Shown: positions 1-9,924 of the stretch, piece after piece | How positions within the stretch are numbered: the first letter of the stretch is position 1 | How the letters are laid out: each line of letters begins with the position of its first letter | Assembly (NCBI RefSeq): GCF_001949145.1 | Contig: NW_019091397.1 | Coordinates: forward strand, 1,242,631 to 1,265,947 | Direction: 5' to 3' | Length of the DNA: 23,317 bases | Source: Acanthaster planci | Taxonomy: Eukaryota; Echinodermata; Asteroidea; Valvatida; Acanthasteridae | Notes under the pieces: generated by a model | Databases searched by the model: none | What the model was told of the DNA's origin: nothing | What the model saw: the letters and a program-made list of their open reading frames with translations, nothing else | Position numbers and translations under genes: made by a program

Positions 1-290
1 TGTACCTGTAATTGTTTCTTTCCTATGGATTTCTTTTCACCTGTACCTGTATTTGTTTCTTTCCGTTTTTTTTTTTTCACCTCTCACCTATGCAAAGGTT
101 GTTTCTTTCCCATGGATTTCTTTTCACCTCTAACCTTCATGTATGCATAGGTTGTTTCTTTCCTATGGGTTTTTTTTCACCTGTACCTATATTTGTTTCT
201 TTCCTGTGGATTTTTTTCACCTTTCATCTACATGTACACGTATGTACATGTACTTGTTTCTTTCCTATTTGAAAAATTTGTTTCAATTTT
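1..290. repeat. Degenerate minisatellite, about six units of 41-61 bp
   Basis: A pyrimidine-rich tandem array whose units share the core TTGTTTCTTTCC, followed by TATGGATTT and TTTTCACC. The core starts at 12, 53, 99, 152, 193 and 254, so unit spacing is 41, 46, 53, 41 and 61 bp. A partial, diverged unit follows to about 290. Units are diverged by substitutions and by T-tract length changes (for example the T-run near 65-77), which points to an old array rather than a recent expansion. The left end is cut by the window edge, so the total copy number is unknown. The Phe/Cys-rich open frames across it come from the repeat and are not treated as genes. Confidence 0.8.
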
Positions 291-1081
291 ATGGATTTGT
301 TTCCATCTCTCACCGTGACCCCTTTCCAGGGTACGCTCATGCACTGCATATTCACTGTTGTCCAGAGTATTTTGAAACTATTGGTATGAAAATTGTCTTT
401 TAGAGTATATTACATGGCCTTTTAAAATTCCATGATAGGTCCAAGAAAGATTGTTGTCATTCCAGCCATTGATGGGTTGTGAATCTCTACCTCATCATGA
501 CTTCAAGGCAAGCTAGCGTCAAATCACTTGAGTCATTTTATCTCTTACTGCCTTCCTGTTTTATGTGATTGTAAGTGGTCTTTGGCAAATTGATCATGAA
601 ATTTGTCAAGGAATCAGAAGCGGGATAATGCCTTCGAAATCACCTCAAAATCGGTCACGTACTGTTGCTTCGTGCTCAAAGTGGCTAAGTCCCTTCAAGA
701 TAACGTTACTTACGTTACAAGTGAAGGTTCCTTCTCTCCCTGAAGCAGTTGTTTCAGCTGGGTATGTGCTGGTAATTTGGCTATAATTCCATCTTGCACT
801 TAAGACTAAAAAGTAAAAAAAAATGCTGTTGCCTGGCCTCCCATCCTGAGGGACATGGGATGCAATGCGACTGAAAGACGAGGGAAAGATTGTAAGCCAT
901 TTGTACGTCACCAGGCGCAAAAACGGGCACTGTGGTTAATTGTGGAAATCAGCGAGAAGGCTTTAGATTGCAAAGCTTGCCCGGAAATCATGTGATAATT
1001 GGGGTGGATTTTCCGAAGTACCGGTAGCCTTAATTGCCCACAGATTTAATCAATTTATCCGTGGTTCAACCCTTTTCTCTG

Positions 1082-1098
1082 TTTTTTTTTGGGGGGGG
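1082..1098. repeat. Homopolymer junction T9G8
   Basis: A run of nine T directly followed by eight G. Comparable C-runs occur at 13562-13570 and near 14308-14315. These tracts are prone to length change and to sequencing error. Confidence 0.7.
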
Positions 1099-3255
1099 TT
1101 ACCTTTGTGTGAGTCTCAGAAATGTGGTCCTGCTCATTCTCATATGATGCACATGTATATTCTATGGGAAGATACTGCTGCATTGACAGGAGCATGTATA
1201 CATGTATTGAGTTCTGGACACACTAAACAAACATTCACCTGTAGGAGATGGCAATCCGATTTTGTAAGCCGTGCCCTTTGGTGCGTTTCAGTTCCTAAGT
1301 TTCCATGGTAGCGGGGTGGCTACGTGTATATGAACAGCTGTTTCTATGATATTGTCCCCAAGATATTTCAGGTAGGATCTGATTATTGGCCGAATACCCC
1401 CTGGACAAACTTCAAGGCAGTATATGTCTGCGTTGCTATTTGGTGTTTTTCCCCGGGAATCGGGGTAGAATTGGCCGCTGTATTTTTCTTTGGTGGCCGC
1501 GGGCCTATTTTTGGCACAGCTAGCTCAGAAATAAAGCAGCCTCTTCCCCGGCCTAATTTGTATTTGATCACTGTGCTGGAGTATGTGAGGAAGGAGACGT
1601 GCAAGTTGTACATTTGGATTCAGACTTTTTGAGTTCAGTATAAACACTGTGGGTTAATGCAAGCGTACTTGAGCCTCAATACACAGGTCCCAATGGGGCT
1701 AATTCACAGCACTCTGCTAGCCCACACACTGCCCAAATGTCCAACTACGTACATCACCAGCACCGATTCACTCTGGTTGAGACCAAATTTGAGTCCTCCT
1801 ATGTACTTATTCTGCTTTCCCCCCTTTTTTTCTTTCATTCTGGAAGGGAGGTATATTGCATCAACAACAGGGTGAGAGAACTTGACATGTAGGGCACTGC
1901 TCTGCCGAGTGGTACTCCACATGAGCGGAATTCTGGCTTGAAGTAGCAGGGGCATTTTAGTGGAAGGACACAATTCACCACTCCTGCCAGGTTGTTGGAG
2001 GCATGCTGATATGCATTAACCCAACCGCACTCTCGTTCATAAAAACAGAAAAAAAAAATTACTCATGAAAACAGTACCTTTGGATTCTTCCCCTCAGAGA
2101 GAAATACACGTTGTTAAATATTTCACCTACATGTAGAGTACATGTATACATGTACAAGTGTATTGTCAACCACCAAAACCAAACCGAAAAATCCTTCCAT
2201 GTAAGAGCAGATGTGATAACAATGATCTAAAAACTAGCTAGGTACGCATGTACGTACATACAGTATATGCATGCAAAAGTTTTTTGTTATTTTTCTCTGT
2301 CATTAACAAATGTCATACTTTGAACTTTTTAAGTACGTGCATGATTAAAAATTCCATTAGTACACAATCCAGTACTGATGTATAAATGACAAGCTGACTT
2401 TAAACAATGTAAGTACTCCTTGGTTGGGCATTTATTTCTTTACCCCACTGATGCTGAAAGTATTCACAGAAACTTGTCAAACGACGCTGTTCTATTCAAC
2501 TTACATTCAAATGAAACGTGGTATAATATAGTATTAGAAACGGTTGAACTGCTGCCATTAAAAAGTAACAAACTGCAAGTATGAAGTAAGCAAACTGTAA
2601 AGAATTGACATGTAGAACAGAAAGGAATTTGGTGTCCATATATTTAGGACTTTGTTATTGCCCTGTAAATGTACTGGTACCAATGGTAGTTTCCTATTCA
2701 AAACCGCAGTTTATTTCTGTTTCTTAGGTACACATAAATACTGGTATATAATAGTTAATAACTATAATAATATATATAATAAGTATATATTGGTTGCAGT
2801 GCAGTACATGTTTTTTTCATACACTGATATTTTGCAAGTATTTCTTTCTTTTGCAGTATTGGTTGAAAGGGGAAGGAACTAAATACGAGTACATGCATGT
2901 ACATGTGTGGAAGGGAAAATGTCTGTTCAGTTCTCAGGGAAATTTACATGTACATGTACTGTTCAATGTAAGACCTTGAATGGATAAATGGGTTGATTTT
3001 TCTTTCCTTCACTGTCCTTTTTCCCCTTGTTTTCAGTTTTTTGGATGGGATGGGATGTACTTTTTACTGCGAGAGCAACTGCATGTACACGTACTGCATG
3101 GCAACATGTTTACTTACAGTAAGGCCAACACTTTGTTTGAAATTCCGTGCATGTAAAAAGGAGAGAATCCCTTTGAGGTGTACATGTACATGTACATGCA
3201 CGTGATGTCTGCCATTCTCTGAATACCAATTTATGGACTTACTCATCGTGGTTCA

Positions 3256-3537
3256 TTAATTGATGGGATGGGAGATCACACACTGGATCAGGTGTATGTG
3301 CATTATGGGCATCCTCACTTTATAACATACACGCACATACTCAGTACATGGACACCCAGTCTCATCAGGTAGTTCTTGGACCACAAGATCACTTTCATGA
3401 CTGGTGTGAAAGTGATCATCCCAGCAGCCCATCTGCATTTGTGGACGCCGACTGTCACTCTTTATAAATTTCCTTTCACTTGATGTGTATGTACAATACT
3501 GTACATGTAGGTGTAATGTAGCTGGGGCTTGATACAC
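3256..3537 (-). CDS. Doubtful coding-like ORF, unrecognised
   Basis: A 93-codon open frame on the minus strand. Its N-terminal third (MYQAPATLHLHVQYC...) is partly read from TACATGTA-type repeat and is unlikely to be protein. The middle looks more ordinary, with mixed charged and polar residues such as GCWDDHFHTSHESDLVVQEL and a Cys-containing stretch after it. I recognise no family. It overlaps an 11-bp perfect inverted repeat at 3387-3417. It lies on the same strand and just downstream of the 4391-3773 candidate, so it could be transcribed with it, but no splice model is convincing. Chance is the leading alternative. Confidence 0.1.
   Translation of the reverse strand: MYQAPATLHLHVQYCTYTSSERKFIKSDSRRPQMQMGCWDDHFHTSHESDLVVQELPDETGCPCTEYVRVCYKVRMPIMHIHLIQCVISHPIN
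3387..3417. repeat. Perfect 11-bp inverted repeat, 9-nt loop
   Basis: The left arm GATCACTTTCA (3387-3397) and the right arm TGAAAGTGATC (3407-3417) are exact reverse complements, separated by TGACTGGTG. The stem could form in either strand's RNA. It falls inside the weak minus-strand ORF at 3256-3537. No family was recognised. Confidence 0.75.
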
Positions 3538-3772
3538 AGTGCCCTTTCATAGTCTACATGTGCGTGTTTAAACATGTGAGATATACATGTGTACAAGTAC
3601 TCAGATACATTAGTCTTCTTTGACATGTGGAATATGACACCAGTACACACATGTACATTAACACGCACTACGAAACTTCAGCAATCTTAAAAAGTGAAAC
3701 CTGTGTATGCTACTCTTCTGCCTACATTTCCAACTACGACTGGTGAAGCATATGATGTTCATTCTTATTTCT

Positions 3773-4063
3773 TTATCTCTTTTGACAATCATGGAATAAC
3801 ATGTATTCCTTGGGCCATTTAGCTGTAGCCATAGAATTACATACTAACAACCATAATTCACACAAAAAACTCTCACAGGTGGCATCTCGGTTTTTGAGTT
3901 TGATATTTCCAATTAATGCTGCAGCCATTTCAAAAATAACATGTCGATATTCTTTCTGCGATGAACTGACAGTGTAGCCACTCGGGTTCCGACCATGTAT
4001 CTTGATACACGTAATTCTTTCTCCATCTACCATCTCTACCATTTGAGAGTTCCACCCTTCTTC
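3773..4063 (-). CDS. Candidate terminal exon of an unknown minus-strand gene
   Basis: On the minus strand, a possible acceptor (...TATGTTTACTAG) at 4064-4066 is followed by 96 open codons and a TAA stop. The translation begins EEGWNSQMVEMVDGE and ends KEYMLFHDCQKR. It is not repeat-derived and has a normal amino-acid mix, including a hydrophobic stretch near the middle (HVIFEMAAALIG) and a Trp/Cys-containing segment (SFLCELWLLVCNSMATAKWP). I recognise no domain. An ATG lies at codon 8. If spliced from the 4284-4391 segment through a 220-nt intron (4064-4283), both junctions are phase 0 and the frame stays open. No AATAAA lies close downstream on the minus strand. It could instead be a decayed transposon fragment or chance. 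Confidence 0.25.
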   Translation of the reverse strand, partial: EEGWNSQMVEMVDGERITCIKIHGRNPSGYTVSSSQKEYRHVIFEMAAALIGNIKLKNRDATCESFLCELWLLVCNSMATAKWPKEYMLFHDCQKR

Positions 4064-4208
4064 CTAGTAAACATAATGTACATGTATGGGACTCTATTAC
4101 CCCGTATGAATTTTCCATACATGTATCTTAACTGTACACATGTACATGTACCTTTCATACCTTTTCAATCCCTTGGGCAGAAAGCAGCTTCTCTAGTTTC
4201 ACACTCTC

Positions 4209-4225
4209 TGTCACGATACGTGACA
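4209..4225. repeat. 7-bp perfect inverted repeat TGTCACG/CGTGACA
   Basis: TGTCACG (4209-4215), a 3-nt spacer ATA, then CGTGACA (4219-4225). It is a short near-palindrome that could equally be a dimeric protein-binding site or chance. In the minus-strand model it would lie inside the candidate 4064-4283 intron. Confidence 0.5.
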
Positions 4226-4283
4226 TCAACTATAGCAGAATTGTGACAAGTAAGAAGCCATAAATTTCTTAAAGGTTAATAAC

Positions 4284-4391
4284 CTCGACTGTTCCTCCGG
4301 TGACATCATAGGCATTCAGGCTTCTGTCCCAGTGGACGAAGCAAGGGTCCTTGTCAAGTTGGTTTCCTTTTCTCCTTTGACACGAGTATTT
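4284..4391 (-). CDS. Candidate internal exon of an unknown minus-strand gene
   Basis: A 36-codon, phase 0-0 segment on the minus strand lies between a possible acceptor (GTCACACACAG) ending at 4392 and a weak donor (GAG|GTTATT) after 4284. The translation starts KYSCQRRKGNQLDK and contains PCFVHWDRSLNAYDVTGG, which reads like real protein. No family was recognised. It lies immediately upstream of, and antisense to, NDUFAF5 exon 4417-4523. The open frame also extends across that exon, so part of its openness may be a shadow of selection on the other strand, though 4284-4391 itself is outside the exon. If unspliced, it runs to a TAA at 4269. Confidence 0.22.
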
Positions 4392-4416
4392 CTGTGTGTG
4401 ACGTCTTTTCCAACAG

Positions 4417-4523
4417 GAGGCAGCCCGCACACCGGATGGCATCCAGTGCGTCAAGGTCCATGCAGATGAAGAGTTTTTGCCTTTCCGCGATGACTCACTG
4501 GATCTTGTAGTCAGCAGTCTGAG
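4417..4523 (+). CDS. NDUFAF5: NDUFAF5 internal exon (methyltransferase-fold core)
   Basis: A 107-nt coding exon bounded by the acceptor ...CTTTTCCAACAG and the donor AG|GTGAGATG. It starts in phase 0 and ends in phase 2 (last two bases AG). It encodes EAARTPDGIQCVKVHADEEF followed by LPFRDDSLDLVVSSL. Vertebrate NDUFAF5 carries ADEEFLPF, then a short acidic turn, then FDLVVSSLSLHWVNDLP, so the match is close and collinear. In Methyltransf_11-type class I folds this covers the acidic loop before strand beta4 and the strand itself (DLVVSS). NDUFAF5 is a mitochondrial matrix protein at the inner membrane that hydroxylates an arginine of the complex I subunit NDUFS7 during early assembly. The exon carries neither the presequence nor the SAM glycine loop, which must lie upstream. 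A bacterial BioC-type methyltransferase is the nearest alternative, but the animal splice sites and the signature favour NDUFAF5. Confidence 0.9.
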
Positions 4524-5806
4524 GTGAGATGTAGCTCAGCCTCGCCGCTGGGACCCTGACATAAGATCCTTGTCATGAAAACCTTCGAACAAACGTAGGT
4601 TTCTTTGAAAATTTGACCTTCCTATTTGGACATGGATATCAGCCTGAGGGAAGGGGGCAGAGATGGGGCCCATTTACACATTTCTTGTCAAGAGATGGAT
4701 ATCCCGTCTTTCTCACTACATGTAGGTACAGCGATTCACTGACATGTCAAAGTAGATCTAGAGTGTTCCAAAGTGAGAGCTTCCACTGTTTCCCTCTAGA
4801 TGCACTACATGTACATGTACGGTACAATATGATTTTTAAAAGCTGCCCTGTGAGAATGCTGGCCATTTTAGACAGGGATCCTTCCCTTCTCCTTGTCCAG
4901 CATGCTGAACCTGGCCTGTGATTTAATGTTGCTACCGGTACGCTTATTGTGCTTCAAAACATGTACATGTACATGTGTATGTTCTTCCCCAAAGGTAAAG
5001 CCATGCACTGTAGGACCAAAGATATTAACTACATGTATGTACTGTATACATGTACATGTTTACCTGTACATTCCTATAGGATCCTACATGTACATACCCA
5101 CAGTCCATCATAATAATTTCCTATCAAAACCTGTCAGACCATCTTATAAACCTTTACATAAAGGTACATGTTCATGTATTTATAATGACGTCATTTCTTT
5201 TTTTTTTAGCATTCTCTCAACTTCTAAGCTCTGGGACATGTACCTCCTCGGATTTCAAAATCAGAGTAATCATATTTTGATGATGTCACAAATCTTCCAA
5301 TTATCAAAAAAACTTGATGCCGACGACCAAAAAGCAGGAAAGAATATACAAAACCAATAGGTGGTGCGGGTTTAGCCCTTCACAGAAAATATGAAAGGAA
5401 CCACTTTAAGAACTTTTTATATAAAATGGGATGTTAAAATTCTCCTAAGAAGCACTATAAAATACTAAGGTCATTTGCACGTGTCTACACTTGGTACCTG
5501 TCAACTGTTTACACATATATGAACATGAACAGGTGCAACATCCTCAGTACAGCTGAAAACATGTACAAATGTATTTGCCCACGTACCATTGTCCTCCTCC
5601 ATTACAAATGCATGTCGTGTGGTTCAGAACTGCCCTGCAAATTAGGGCAATTAGCGTGATGCACGCGACGTCTCCCCTGTACCATAGATTGCAGCGACGT
5701 GCCAACGATCTTGCAAAAATACCAAATTAATCATGGTACGCAGTGGCTGATTAAAAAAGTTCCACAACCTGCACGGTCGCACACATCAGACTCTTTTTTT
5801 TTCTGG

Positions 5807-5827
5807 AGATTACCCTGCAGGTAATCT
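5807..5827. repeat. 8-bp perfect inverted repeat AGATTACC/GGTAATCT
   Basis: AGATTACC (5807-5814) and GGTAATCT (5820-5827) are exact reverse complements around the 5-nt spacer CTGCA. The whole is one base away from a 20-bp perfect palindrome centred on a PstI-like CTGCAG. It may be a small hairpin or a dimeric binding site. It follows a T-run at about 5793-5802. Confidence 0.6.
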
Positions 5828-6057
5828 GAGAGTTGATTGCTGAAACAGAGCAAATGCAAACAGTGTCTTCTGGGAAGAAATGTTCAGCCGGACTTTAGTT
5901 GTACGTTGTTGGTTTGGTTTATTTATTACATGTGTGTTACATGTGTGAGTGGAGGATCTTGTGAATATAACTAGTGTGTTCTCTCTGAAAGCTGGATTTT
6001 TTTCTGCATGGTTTTAGGTTGTAAGTTCAATCTGGATCAAACTTGTCATACTTTGCA

Positions 6058-6120
6058 CATGTACATGTACAGTACATGTACCATACATGTACCGGTACTG
6101 TACATGTACGGTACATGTAG
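6058..6120. repeat. Dense TACATGTA/ACCGGT composite with long imperfect palindrome
   Basis: Five copies of the TACATGTA/GTACATGTAC element are packed in about 60 bp around a central TACCGGTA. Centred on ACC|GGT (6093/6094), the left half 6073-6093 reads on its complement GGTAC-ATGTATGGTACATGTA. The right half 6094-6119 reads GGTAC, then an extra TGTAC, then ATGTACGGTACATGTA. The arms therefore match at 20 of 21 positions if a 5-nt insertion is allowed. This is the strongest cluster of the motif in the window and could extrude as a cruciform. No gene is associated. Confidence 0.75.
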
Positions 6121-6827
6121 TATTTTGTTGCATGTCTTAATGTATTCAGACAATACTTAGCTCAATTTCTTGACAGTAGGCCAGCTTTACTTTCATCGGA
6201 TGATGAGCAACACACTGAAAAGACTGTGTACCTTGACTGGGTTATTGCAGTTCTATCATTGCTGTTTAAAGTGAGTGGCAGTGCGTATATACTGTACACG
6301 TCCATGTGACTGCTACAAGTACATGTACCCGTAGAAACCTTTACACACACTGTACATTTACATGCAGTACTGGTAACCTTTGTAATGGCCTGATCATAGT
6401 CGACATAGCGAATGTTTATTTCCTTTTTTAAGATTTATTACGTTACCGGCCGAGTGGCACTACATGTACAGTGTATATGGATGCCAAAACATACAGTGTA
6501 AGTACATGCACCTCTAAATGTTAAAAAAAATGTACAGGAGTAACTGCTATGATACCAGTGCGGACATGCACATGTACATGCCCTAATTTGAAGTACATGT
6601 ATACTGTCTATACATGGACATGTATATACATGTACACATAAATGCAGCATCTTGGATATTGGTCAGTTGTTAACATATAATGTTGACTCTGCTGTCCATC
6701 ATTTCAAAGGGGGTTCCCATGTGCTAAGTATTGCATGCGCGCATGCTTAATAGGTACATGTACTTTTCCGGTGTATATGTTGTAGTATGTTCTTTTTTAA
6801 TTACGAGTACTCCATAAAGAAAAAAAA

Positions 6828-6887
6828 GTAGCTTGTAGCTGGCAATGCCATGGAGCTGATGATTCCACTATGCCAGCTACAAGTTAC
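6828..6887. ncRNA. 17-bp stem hairpin, pre-miRNA-sized, unassigned
   Basis: The left arm GTAGCTTGTAGCTGGCA (6828-6844) pairs with TGCCAGCTACAAGTTAC (6871-6887) along all 17 positions in RNA, 16 Watson-Crick pairs and one G-U. Between them a second 5-bp helix (TGGAG 6851-6855 with TTCCA 6863-6867, including one G-U) closes a 7-nt loop, leaving a 6/3 internal loop. The fold is about 60 nt and sits in the NDUFAF5 intron on the sense strand, where mirtron-independent intronic miRNAs are common. I do not recognise either arm as a known miRNA. A small inverted-repeat transposon remnant is an equal alternative. Confidence 0.3.
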
Positions 6888-7930
6888 ATACATGTTACTA
6901 GTATCTCGTACGGTGTCACTGTGAAATAACTCGTAGATACAATGTAGGTGATGGGATGACAAACTTCAGTGATTCTCCATACCAGGTATCGCACATGCAA
7001 TACAAATATGTACATGTGGATTGCATTCTGTGAAAGTTCGGACTGCCGTTGACATTGGATTGTATGTTACCTACATGTATGCTGCATGAACCGTCCGTGC
7101 CAGATTATTACAAAATAAACTGACTAATAAGTGCTGACAGTGTAATACATGGAACACCATGTCCTCCCATGAACTATACTGACTACATGTATATGTAAAC
7201 TGTACTATCAGGGAATCAAAATAATCAGATGGAATTATGGGAACAATTAGGAATCAGAACTGTCCAGTAATCCAAACAACTTGTTCACTTTGACATTTCG
7301 AAAGCAACTGGGTTTGTGTGTACAGCTTTGGATAAATGTGTCCGTGAAAAAAAGAAACACCATGTCATGAACATTGTACTATAGTGTATGTTTCTCAAAA
7401 ATGGAAAGAGAATGGAAAACAGAAACCTTGTTTACTTGCATGATTTAGACAACACAAAGATGAACTGATAATTTGTTGCTGTTGATTGATCAAACTGTTT
7501 TGGGGTGGGGTAAAGGGGGAATTTGGTCTCACTTTTTCTGATTCACTTGGCCCTTTCACTTTCTGATAAGGGTGACGTGCCACCAGAGGCAAGGCAACCT
7601 GCCCTCCTCCCCCCTTCCACCTGGATACATCAATGTAATCAAACCCAAAGGATGAAAAGCCACTAGTCAAAACTCAAACCTATCTTGGCATTATAACAAT
7701 TTCTTCTTCACTCTTGATTGAAAATAAAGTACACCAGGTGACGACACATTTCACATTTCAAATGTCAATTTCTGATTTTAAATTCTAACGGTGTAAACGA
7801 GTTATTCAAAAGTATTTGAACATGAAAAAATATTATAGATGTGTCCCGGCCACTGCCAGGAGTGTACGTGTGTTTGTTGTGTTCCAAGTGATCGATGCCA
7901 GTGTATTCAATAACAAAAACCTTTCATTTT

Positions 7931-7948
7931 CTACAAGTATACTTGTAG
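7931..7948. repeat. 18-bp perfect palindrome
   Basis: CTACAAGTATACTTGTAG equals its own reverse complement over all 18 bases with no spacer. It stands apart from the TACATGTA family. A perfect dyad this long suggests a protein-binding site or a relic, but may be chance in 23 kb. Confidence 0.7.
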
Positions 7949-8750
7949 TGGCAGAATCTGGTACACCTAGCTGGGACCACGTGTGTGCACGTCGGCAGTT
8001 AACTTGTTAAGAACTTTCTTTGCAGTTTTCTTGTTATCAAGCTCCCATAGCAGTTGCTACGTGTACATTTGTACAATGTATAGATGTATTTGCTGTCAAT
8101 TACATGTACATACATGTATACATGTACAAATGCAAGTCCACATCTCGCTCAAGGCCTTTGTCCATCAACTGCCAGATTACATTTCTTCAGAGTTTTCACT
8201 TCAAAGGAAACTACGTGTCAACCTGCCATTCTTGGTCGGTTTGTGTTTTTTGCGTTTCCAGTGCTGCGGTTTGGGAAAAATCATTAGAAAATCATCCAAA
8301 TTTCCAAACCTGTTAAACGTTATACATGTACCGGTTACCATACATGTATGTCTTTGCCGGCTGCTACCACTGCATCCCATGGTCAGCAATACATTATATC
8401 CTCAGGTAGTTTGCCAATTCAGTGTTTGCACTTGGCAAGATCAGGAAATTGATTGGTAATTTTTGTTTGATTATGAAAAGAATTTCATTCAGGATTGTTT
8501 TGAGAGCAAATAAGGGCTACACATCAACCATATCTCCAGTCATTACAGAGTACATGTAAATAAACTATAGATGGCCGTTTTCCAATACTCTACTTTGTCT
8601 CCGTCTCGGGCTTTGTGTAGGAAACCAATCCCCGATTGTGGGCCTGAAGCGTTTAACTTAAATTGAAGTACTGTAAGGTTTGGCTCTTTTGCATCTTACT
8701 TGATGTTTTGTGGCACTATCAGACTTACTGTTGCACTTACAACCTCAAAG

Positions 8751-9005
8751 TCAGGAAGTAAAAAACAGTTGAAGCCTGAGACAGAGCCCAAGTCGAGTAT
8801 TGAATAACGGCCCATGTACATGTATATCAGCTTGTTTGATTACTTTTTCTGTTCTTATGCAAAGGTGACTTCGTTCCATCTGACACTCGCGTGACATTTC
8901 GTCAGTCCATTTCTTTCGAAATTCCATCCCATGTAAATTTTGTGCCAATATGTCTGTTTTTGCAGGCACCCATAATTGAGCAAGATCAGTACATGTAGCT
9001 GACAC
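8751..9005 (-). CDS. Doubtful coding-like ORF in the intron, unrecognised
   Basis: An 84-codon minus-strand frame. A middle section looks like normal soluble protein (GMEFRKKWTDEMSREC, then QMERSHLCIRTEKVIK). The first residues and the IHVHGP portion are read from TACATGTA-type repeat. There is no recognised domain and no convincing splice sites. A fragment of an old mobile element or chance are both possible. Confidence 0.1.
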   Translation of the reverse strand: MSATCTDLAQLWVPAKTDILAQNLHGMEFRKKWTDEMSRECQMERSHLCIRTEKVIKQADIHVHGPLFNTRLGLCLRLQLFFTS

Positions 9006-9704
9006 TACATGTACATGTAGGTTGTCATCGGAGGCTGCGATTATGATCTGACTGCTGGTGTTACGGGTAAAAGTGTAGACGTGGAATGTCCAGTAATTGG
9101 CTACGGATGGCGTGTGCTAAGATAGGCCTTATTCACAATGATAATTCCTTTTGTTAGGCAAATTAGGACAGATCTACAGTTGTGGATTTTCAGTCCTCAC
9201 AAAAATGTCATGATGAGTGTAAATGTATGTCCCCACAATTAACTGTGGAACAAGTATGTTTTTGCATGTACCGGACACTACTGGTGTGTGTGAATCTTGT
9301 GAATGTGCTGTTTCAAAAGTTTCAACTTTGTAACAAGACAGAAAAGGCCGTACCTGTAGACCTTGAATAACAAATGCACTCTGATAAACAGTTTCGTTGA
9401 TGCAAGGACACACATCCAAGCATTCTTTTAACGCACTGCAAGAGGGTTATATGAGGACTCCACACTGCAAGTGGCAAACTAGCCAATCATCCAAAAGGAC
9501 AGGGAGCCTCGTACCTGTCTCTGAAGAAATCATGCAGAAACTGGTACGGAGCCCAGCTGAATGCTAATCCTAATCCAAGTGCTCTGATTATCAGAGAATG
9601 CCAGGAGGGGGGCGGGGGGAGAAAATTGCTTGACATTTTGACTCCTATCCCTTTGTCCCTCTGGTAAGCCGATCCGGTCCTGTATACAGTCTTTTACCAG
9701 CTAT

Positions 9705-9716
9705 ACCCAATTGGGT
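9705..9716. repeat. 12-bp perfect palindrome ACCCAATTGGGT
   Basis: A self-complementary 12-mer flanked at a distance by CTGTATAC (9680-9687) and its reverse complement GTATACAG (9736-9743), giving a loosely nested symmetric arrangement over about 64 bp. It is possibly a relic of an inverted-repeat element. No coding content was recognised. Confidence 0.4.
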
Positions 9717-9924
9717 CAAGCACTGTATTAACCCAGTATACAGAGTGCAGCTTGCACGGACTAATACACACTGAGGACCCCAGGAATCAATTCCAACCAA
9801 CCAAAGTGTAATTGCGACGAGTCTTAAGAGGGTTTCATTTTTCGTTCTTTGGAACAGGACGTGAGGCATCAGTAGAGGAAACAGGCCGGGCTATTAATAC
9901 TAAAAATATTAACTTTCACGCTGA

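Larger units (their letters stand above)
291..4416. other. Non-coding flank, probably the preceding NDUFAF5 intron
   Basis: No NDUFAF5 exon was found here. I looked for the SAM-binding loop (consensus LDLGCGRG) and for the stretch that normally precedes the 4417 exon, and saw neither. The region holds scattered TACATGTA elements (dense near 2140-2155, 2890-2960 and 3179-3204), a T9G8 homopolymer junction at 1082-1098, a GC-richer patch at about 1440-1560 with no convincing gene, and an AT-rich stretch at about 2755-2795. Weak minus-strand coding-like fragments between 3256 and 4391 are listed separately. Calling it intron is an inference from the 4417 exon starting at a splice acceptor. Confidence 0.55.

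Noticed and set aside
12-403. Two Phe/Cys-rich 86-codon ORFs across the left end
   Set aside because: They are produced by the T-rich minisatellite; no protein-like composition and no splice signals.
645-920. 91-codon minus-strand ORF with an Ig-like phrase (GTFTCNVSN)
   Set aside because: A lone Cys-containing phrase without the partner Cys/Trp pattern of an Ig domain; no splice support.
1324-1632. 102-codon + strand ORF in a GC-richer patch, open on both strands
   Set aside because: Both strands are open because of composition; the translation has Gly/Phe/Pro tracts, no recognised domain and no usable splice sites.
3064-3246. Small ORFs with runs such as HVHVHVH or TCTCTCT here and at many other places
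   Set aside because: They are translations of TACATGTACATG repeats in different frames; the composition comes from the repeat.
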